Below are positions 51,501 through 60,500 of a stretch of 64,000 nt of DNA, piece after piece. The stretch comes from Cinclus cinclus (lineage: Eukaryota > Chordata > Aves > Passeriformes > Cinclidae). Numbering within the stretch: position 1 is the stretch's first letter; each line of letters starts with the position of its first letter. The notes beneath the pieces are model-generated. The model was not told the origin of the DNA. It did not search any database and worked only from the letters and a program-made list of their open reading frames with translations. The stretch covers positions 49,181,797 through 49,245,796 of the forward strand of contig NC_085046.1 in NCBI RefSeq assembly GCF_963662255.1, written 5' to 3'. The position numbers were made by a program, and so were the translations under genes.

Positions 51501-54500
51501 TCAATTTGTAGTCTGTGCAAAACACAAACAAACCCCCTAAAACTGGCTTAGAAGTATATCAGGACAAACTTATATAACTGTTAGGCTCTTCCAGAATTTT
51601 TGATTTTAATTCCTTCCTAATTCTAAAATTGGCAGTACTCTGTGAGCTGATGATGATCTCTGCTTTTCTGTGGTTTGTGTGTTTATATCCTGCAGCTGTG
51701 ATACATGAGAGAGTAAGAATTTTTCAGTACAGTACTTCTTAAGATCTTGGATTTTTTTTTTTTTAGTTAGCCTACAATTTCACACTGTATTTGGGACTGT
51801 TTACTGTAGGTATTTAATCAAGAAAGGACTAAAGAAATTAACTGGAAATAGATTTGTTGAACTACATTACTCTTACTTGGAATTAAAATGGTAATGCTTT
51901 GTGTCTACAATTAGTTAAGAAAAGCTGAAGTAAGGCAACTTTAATTCTGAATTCTGTAATGCATTTGGATTTAATGTAGTTTATGTTATGCATAGTTTAA
52001 TAGTTTTCTTCTCCTGTCTGGTGTTTCCATATGGATTATATATACAAGCTTGCTTATATGTCAGTGCTTTTATTACTTCATTGACATATTTTGCATTAAA
52101 GGAAATTTGATCCTTGTGGCACTAATCATGCTGATCATTATAAGAATGCCCATATTTTCATATTTATTGATTCACTTTTTGCTCTATGACTCTGACTTTC
52201 AAGGCAGCAATGTCTGATTTGTTTGTTCCTGTGGGAAAACTAAAACAACATCAGCTTTCAACTCCTTCAAGGGGACTGCTACATTCAAACTTCTTACATT
52301 ACTTTTGATGGAAAAGTATTGCATATCGTGATGTGATTGTTGATGGCACTGGAAGTGGTTTTTGCTTTACCTTTTGGAAAAAAATAGCTTTAATCAATTG
52401 TCATGCTACAGCAGTCTTTCATTTATTAGTATTCTATGATTTTGTTTTGGTAAGCACTTTAAATTAGTGCAGTTTTTATTATGTTGTTAATTCAGTTTGA
52501 ATTAACTAGTACAGTACTAGTTCAGAATTCAGGAATGCTTTTCTCATTAACTACTTTGTCCTTTTTTTGTCAGCATACTCATGTGCCACGACTCATACCT
52601 TTAATTACAAGCAACTGTACTTCAAAATCAGTTGCAGTTAGAAGGTGAGTACATTATAAATGAAAATTATTAAAGCTGTTGTTTTTATGATTATCATATG
52701 TTGACAATTAACAAATTAAAATATTTGTGGCCATGAACTCTAAATACACAAAACTGTTACCCAGTAAACAGCAAACTACAAACATTAATTTCAGCACTGG
52801 GACAATGGCACCTATGTTAGGACATGGAGCATCCATGTGTTGTCATGTTCAACAGCTCAGCTACATCTCCAGCACATTGCTTTATCCAAGAACATGATGC
52901 TTGAACACTTGAGTTTGCTCTTGAGAAGATTGTTTTTTTTTGACAGTGTCATTTTCTGTGCCAAATCAAACAAAAGCACTTAATGCTGTTTCTGGACCAA
53001 CACTGGTCCTGAAAGTGATGTCATTGTGTGTGCACAGGAAACAGCTTGAGCATCTGAATTACTTTATTTGAGTCTAAGCTGCTTTTGCATCCAAAGCGTT
53101 ACCTTAACCCAGATTGTACTGACCTGCCACAGCTTCTGTTTTGATTGCAAAACAATTCACAGGGCTTCAGTACCTCCACATGCTGTGGCTTTACTGAGGA
53201 ACATTAGACTGTAGGTGTCTTTGGTCCTGCAGTTCACAGTCCAGTGAATATCAGGCACTGTCTCCATACTATTTTCATTCTTTTGGAAAGACAACAAAAC
53301 ACTAGATTGGCTGTAATAGTGAAAAGTATTTCTTGCCATGCCTTGTTGTTGTCCAAAAGATGTGAGAAGAATCAAAACCAAATTTGTCCCTCCAGAAGAG
53401 GTCAAAAATGCTGAATAACCAGAAAAAGTGATGATTTCAGGCTGTCAAGTTCACTACGTGTTTGAAAATTGTTATCTACATCTCCCTAATCTGTGTCAGT
53501 TTGATTTTTTTGTCAAGATCTAGCTTCAGACATAGTTTAAAAGGCTGCCTTTTGCTAATGGTGGTTTGCTAAATTATCAAGATTCGCAAATTAATAATTA
53601 ATACAGTTACATATCTTCATTAATTCAGTGCCAGAAAATATTTCATAGTGCTTTCTATATGCAGAGCCCTCTGCTAATGGTCTCATGTTTTCCTTTATGC
53701 TAATACTCAGTAGTGACAGATGGAAGGATGGAAATAGTGTTTGGGACAGAAGTATTATACCACCAGAGGAATATTATATTATATCTTTAATATTTTTTTA
53801 TATTAGGATTTTGTACTCTGTATAATTTTTTCATCTTCATTAATTTATGTCTGTTATTTTGTGACTAATGCAGTTAACATTGGGTATGTGTAATAACATG
53901 ACTTGAGCAGCTCATTGTTAATGGAACCACATCTATTATTTTGAAGTTTAAGATTAGTTGACCTGCATGTTTGCTTAATTTACCAAATATTTTAACTTTC
54001 CAATAAGGTGACCTTATTTGACAGATAAATGTGCTTTTATTTCATTTTTTTCCCTTGAGGGAAAGATTAAAGCTAGTGGTTATTCCCACAAACACGTTAG
54101 AGAAATTAGTATTTAATTATGACTTTTGTTTTGTGTTTTTAGGCGCTCCTTTGAATTTTTAGACCTGTTATTACAAGAGTGGCAAACACATTCATTGGAA
54201 AGGTATGGGCCAGTATATTTTTTCCCCTAAAATAATCTACTGATGTAATTTAAGACAGAAATATTGTCATTGAATCCTAATTGGATTATGTTGTTCAGTG
54301 TTGGCCAGTCTTTCTGGCATAGACAGCCTTTCTAGCACAGCAGGTCAACACAGCTCATTCAGTTGCCAAGGAGAAGGAGAGCTGTGTGTTCGAACCTTGG
54401 CTTCCTGTGGCCTCATCTTCTTGTCCTCTGCCTCTCCTATCCTGTGTGTGAGCAAAGCATACTCATGTATGCATCTGTCTTTTCTCCTGGATGGAGGAAA

Positions 54501-57500
54501 ATTGTGTGTTTGCTATGAAAGAGGGCAGGTGGGCTTAGGCTGGAGGGCTTTTTGTGGTAATGAGTAAGGGCACACTGTGACTTCTCCAGATAGATGGGAG
54601 AACAGTACATGCATCAGTTCTGCGGGATGGTCACTGTAAACACAGAGTAAGAGCAGGGACTAAAGGGCATCCAGAAAAGGCTCTGAAGAATTCATCCAGC
54701 TCCACAGTCACATTTCTGTCCCCTAGAGTGCTCCTGAGAAGGGGAGTGATGGCGAAATAACTTCATTTATGCCAAAGTGTCTAAAAAGCCCACAAAACCC
54801 ACCACCTCTCCCCTACACCCCAAATAACAAACCTCTGACATAAAACCTACCTTGAGTTAAAACTTGTTTATCTTAACAAGTTTGTGTTCTGACAGTACTT
54901 TGCTGTTCATTGAACTTTTATTTAGGTTTAGTGCTCAATGCCAAAAGCTTTCAGAGCTGAAAGAAAACTTAGGGTCATAATGTTTCCCCTTTTCTTAATA
55001 TAACGATGGAAATAGTTTTTCCATTTCAGGAAGGCAGGTGTCTTAAAAAAGATATTTTTAAAAAGGCATCTTTTTAAGTGTGATAGGTGGACATATGTCA
55101 GAAAAGTAGATTAAAAGCCTTTTAGATTGAAGAAGTAAGCTGACCTAAACCTTTACAGAAGGTGCAGTTATGTCATCAGTGTGCTTAAGTGTTTGTTTAC
55201 TGCCTATTTAGGAAAAAAACTAGCATTGCAACTTTTTTACTTGGTGAAATGTTAATTAAAGTGTAAATTCTAAGTTCTGTTTAGAATTTGGAGTAGCAAA
55301 ATAGCATGAAGAATGTCTTTTTTCTAGGCATGCAGCTGTCTTGGTTGAAACAATCAAGAAGGGCATTCATGATGCTGATGCAGAAGCAAGAGTGGAGGCA
55401 AGAAAGTGAGTTTTGATTAATTTTGCTGGGAAAAATTACATGTGCTAAATGAGTGATAGAAGGCTCTAATCCAAGGTGAGATGCTATCCATGGCTGAAAA
55501 GGAGGACACAAGTTTGTTTGAAAACTGACATTTCTGTCCTGAATTGCTGCCTAGTTTGTTTTGCAAAAGACATTCTCAAAGCTGAGTCAGCCATTGCAGT
55601 TGTGCAGCATTTGATGGTTCCACAAAAAGAGTTAGAATGGTTGATATTGCTGTGTGATCATTCTCCTCCCATTAATTAAGTCTTTAACAACTGCAGCACT
55701 TTGACTAGTGAGAAGGCCAGAAAATAATTCCTTTTGCTTTCCCACACAACTGGTAAGTGAATGTGAGACATTCAGTGGATATATTTAAGTTATTTTGAAA
55801 AGATTAATTCAGTGTAGATGGTTTATTTTGTGACTTGATGAGCATCATTGTGTGCTTTATATACTCTCAGTTCCTTTCACTCCCATCCATGGTTCATTCT
55901 GTGATCTTTACTTCCTGACTCCACCTTTTAAAGAAAATACTGAGCATTTACATGTGGTTATTCTTTCTTGCAGGGCTTATCTGGGTCTTAGAAATCACTT
56001 TCCTAGTGAAGCTGAGACTCTCTACAATTCTCTGGAGCCACCCTATCAAAGAAGCCTTCAGACCTACTTGAAGAATTCTGGCAGTATAGCATCTCTCCCT
56101 CAGTCAGACAGGTCATCCTCTAGCTCACAGGAGAGCCTCAAGTAAGGGTCACTTTACTGTTTCTGAGCCAAGAAACAAATGCACTTTTTCAAAAGCAAAT
56201 TATCCACATTCCTGTTGAATACAGAAAAGCTGCAGGTTTTTTTTTTTGCGACTTCTAATTTTATTAATAAAAATTTCTTCTATGATGTTTTGCTATACAG
56301 CACTGTTACCCCAACAAGGTGAAAAGTACAGGCAGTCTTTACTGGATTTTGGCACACTGTATTCATGCATTAATTTCTTAACAGCTGCTTTAAACGCAAA
56401 AATATCTGCAAGGTTCATATTGATGTCCAGAATTCTGATGTGCTGAATGGGACTAGGAAAGCTATAATGATGTTATTCCTTTTTCATCTCTTTTCACTGG
56501 CAAGCCTGAAAAAAGAGCATCAGCAGTGAGATTCACTGGAGATTGGTTTGTTTTTTTTTTCCCTCTGTCTTCACAGTACTGAATATGTATTAGCAGTATT
56601 TTGCAGCTCTGCCAGTTACTACAGGGTGGGTCTGTGCTGCAGTCACTGATGTATTAAAATGCATAGACAATCTTGAGCTGAATAAATTAAAGTTTTCTTA
56701 GGTAACTAATTGGATAATTCTGGTTTTATCATCATTATTTAAAATATTTTTCTCTAAAATATGCTGAGAAGGTTGAAGGGGAGAAAATAACTGAAATTTT
56801 ATTTTTGACTTTTGCGTCTGATACATGGAACTTACTGGATTTATGTACTTTTTTCAGTCGGCCTCTATCATCTAAATGGTCCGCAGCCAGCTCAGCAAGT
56901 CTTGCAGGCAGAGGTAAGGTGGTAGTAATGTAGTGCAGTGCATAGTTATTGTTCTCCAGGTTCTTCATATTAAAAGTTCTAAATTCAGCTTGAAATTTGA
57001 CTGTATCAGAATTTACCCTATTTCCAAGATAAATAATGGTATATGTTACTGCAACCTGTACCTGGAGCTAAGATTGCGTTACACTCACTTCAAATTTTAT
57101 GTAGTTTCAGTTGTTTCAAGTATAAGACATAATTTAGTATTAACTAATTGTCTGTCCTGGAGTTTTGTCATGGAACAGTCACTCTCAAAGAAACAAAAAA
57201 TTATTCTTTGGTCTATTCATATTTGGTCTATTCACTTGGAAATTAAAGACTCGCTTCTCTTTCATCTGTTCCCATGTAGCTGTTGCTCTTTCTAAATAAA
57301 TAAATAAATAAACAACAGCCAAACTACATATTTGTAATTCAGAGAGTTGAATTATGTGTTTAGTTTTCAGAATTTAATAACTTTAGTGTATTTTCCCACA
57401 ATGTCTTTAGTAACTCTTTGAGAGTAAATCATTGAGCTGCTTTTTACAAAAGGACTGTAATTAAGAGTGGATATTGAAACTGATAAGGGATTGAAGTTTA

Positions 57501-60500
57501 TAAGACCTAAAACAATGGTTAAAATTAAGCTAATAGTTAAAATTCAATAAATAATAGGAAGTGAATATGAAAACACTAAAAATTAGACCCTAAAGCATTT
57601 CAGAGTACACATTCAGCTCACTCATCTGTGGCTTTACCTTAGCTGAAGTGTGGGAATATTTTCTTCCTTCAGTATCTCAAGGAAGGATGTGAATTTTCTT
57701 ACATTTGTGAATCATTCAGTAATGTAATAAAACACACAAAGGTTCAGAATTATGTCATTTGTGCTAGGGTGGGAAGAGACAGTTTGTATTAAATAATGCT
57801 ACAAATTCATGCTGAATGAAGATAAGACTGTTTCACAGTAGTATTTATATGCAGTTCATGGCAAGACCAGGTCTAGTTTGCTTTTTAATCTCAGTAATTC
57901 TTGGTTTAATACTAATTTAAGCTTTTTTACATAGTTTTTTGTGCTTTCTTGCAAGCATGCTGTGGCAGTAGATGATGTTTACCTTTTAAATATCATTCAT
58001 TTATTCAATATGAACTCCTTTCTGATTCCCCCCCTCCCCCGCACCCTTTTCTGGTAGTGTCAGGCAGCGGCAGCAAGGGCATCCCAAGCCCGGGTACCCT
58101 GCAGAGGTCTCGCAGTGACATTGACGTGAATGCTGCCACAGGTGCGAAGGCCCGCCATGCTGCTGGACAGACAGCTAGAGCTGGGCGCCTCTCAGCAGCC
58201 GGGCTGCCCCCAGGGTCCTACGCCTCCCTAGGTAAGGGAAGCACCTCTGCATGGCTCTGAGAGGTTCTCGTGATTTTCTTGACCAAAAAGTTACACCATG
58301 CTTCTCTATTTCAAAAGCAGTCATCATTAGTAGCACTAGAGTGTTGCAAAAGAGCAGGTATACTGAAGTAAATTGCAAACTTTCATAGATGCTATGTTTT
58401 TCATGTGCTGGAAGAATGCCAGTACAAAGTGTGTGTGTCCATACTATGCTCTTTGAATGTCTCAATCTAGAATTAATATTAAATGTTGGAAGGAGTGGTA
58501 CCTTCACTCAACAGCACGTGGTGACCATGCCTTTCCTTTTTTGTAAAAGTAACAGGGAAACGAGTGTGAGAGCTCTTGATTTTCCATTTTTCTCAGCTCT
58601 TCATGTACAAGAGTGCTAAAGAGATACCCTGGCAGCAAGAGGTGGCTTCTTCATGAAACAGAGAAGTGTTTATATACACAACAACTTACTACATTGAGTT
58701 AATAATTTCTTCATAGGGGCATTGATGGAACTATGTTTATGATTTACCTAGCTGACAATCTCCACTGATATTTGCTGTTAGACATAGGAAGTGGCTACAA
58801 GTGGCAGGAGTGCAGAAAAGTATTTGATGGTGGTGGTGGTGTGGGTGCTAGAATATCCACTAAGTGGCTGTGGTAAAGGACTCGGAACTGTTTTTATTCT
58901 AAATGTTTAGCTTGTCTGTGCTGTAGGTATAACAGTGGGGGAAGAGAGGTTCAGTGTTCACAAAACTGTTTTTTTCTTCTCAGCTTCTGTGCCAGCTAGA
59001 TCACCAAGGAGAGACATTTTCTAATTTTAGTATGGCCACAGGTGATTACAAGACACAAAGAAATGATACGGTTCTGATTTGCATTGTGTTTGGGTAGATG
59101 TTAACATACATATAGGCTGTGGTTTGCGAAGGTTTTGGTTGTGCTTTTTATAATCAAAACTTAAAAGCTATCTAAAATCAGTTGATTCTTTTTGTCATCA
59201 GGGCCCACTTGAAATGCTGTGAACAGCATTGATTTTAGTGTTAATTTAAAAAGTGAGCAGTCTCAACTTTAGAGGAATACTTGGTACTTGGAATAGCATT
59301 TTTGGATGTGAGCTCCCTCTGGTGTCCACAGGGGGGGCACCAGAACCTGCTGGGTCGCGGGTGGACATCAACATGAGGCTGCTTGATGGAGGGGATGCCC
59401 TGGTGGTTCCCCAAGGAAATTGTGGATGTCCCATCCCTAACTGTGTTCAACACTAGGCTGGATCAAGCTTGGAGCAAAGCACTCCAGTAGAAGGTGTTCC
59501 TGCGCACATGTAAGGGGGTTGGAACTTGGTTATCTTTAGGATCCCTTCCAACTCAAACCATTCTATAATTCTGGAATTGTCAGTTCCTCCTAACTTAATG
59601 CCTAAAAGCCTGAGATATGTGGGATGATTATTTTCCAAGACCAGAGTATTGCCTGGTGTGTTTTGATGTGCAATGAAACGTATTTTGAACCTCAGACAAA
59701 GCTGCCATTCAGAGAAGTAAAAGTGGCATAGAGCATAGTGACAGAGGGAAAAGTCAAAATGAAAACAAAGAGATAGATCCTGCTCTCTTAATGTCTTTAT
59801 GCTGCTCAAATGAAGAGACTATATTATCTTAAGACTTGCACAGAAAATTAGCTGTTAATTGGAGTATTGGTTTGCTTTTAGAACATTTTAAGCAATATCT
59901 GATTCATGCCAAGAATTTTGTAAGCAAGGGTTGAGAAGGGCATGGAGGTTTCCAGTGAAGTAAACACTGGTGGATTTATGCAGGAGGATAACAGAAATAG
60001 CTTGTTCTCAGTAATTTATTGAGTGGACAAGTGAGAATGGGGGAGAGGAATAGTAAGCAATAAGTCCAGGTCCTATTCATTTGAAGGATTTAAGTTGCTG
60101 GAAAGCTTTACCTTACGAGCAGATGCAGTCACATGGGAAGAACAGTATGATGGTCATTAAAAGTGACAAAATAACCTAGTACTGGCAAATTACAGTAGAA
60201 GTCAAATTCTAGTGCAGACAGTGAAAGGGCAGTGGTAGTCAAGGACACCAAGGTTTCTTTGCAGTCACATAAAAGCAGAACTACTTGACTAATCTTGGCT
60301 CAATCTCCTAACAGGTTTTTAACTGGTAAGGTAATTTGAATTATACATACCATGTAAACAGTGTTATTGTTGTTTGTTGTGAATTAGCTTCAAAATATTG
60401 TTTATTCCTGGTTTTCTGAAGGTAATCTTAAAATGAATGGAGTGCAAATCCAAGCAAGTGCCATGTTTCAGAAAATGGGCTAATTTGTAAAGTTGTTTCC

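Noticed and set aside
55852..56145. 97-codon frame beginning in the intron before 55974
   Set aside because: Its first 40 codons are intronic and the rest is the CLASP2 exon after a good acceptor. The ATG is not a start.
58058..58120. Possible SxIP EB-binding motif (SKGIP)
   Set aside because: The spacing is S-x-x-I-P, not S-x-I-P. The known CLASP2 SxIP motifs lie in later exons outside the window.
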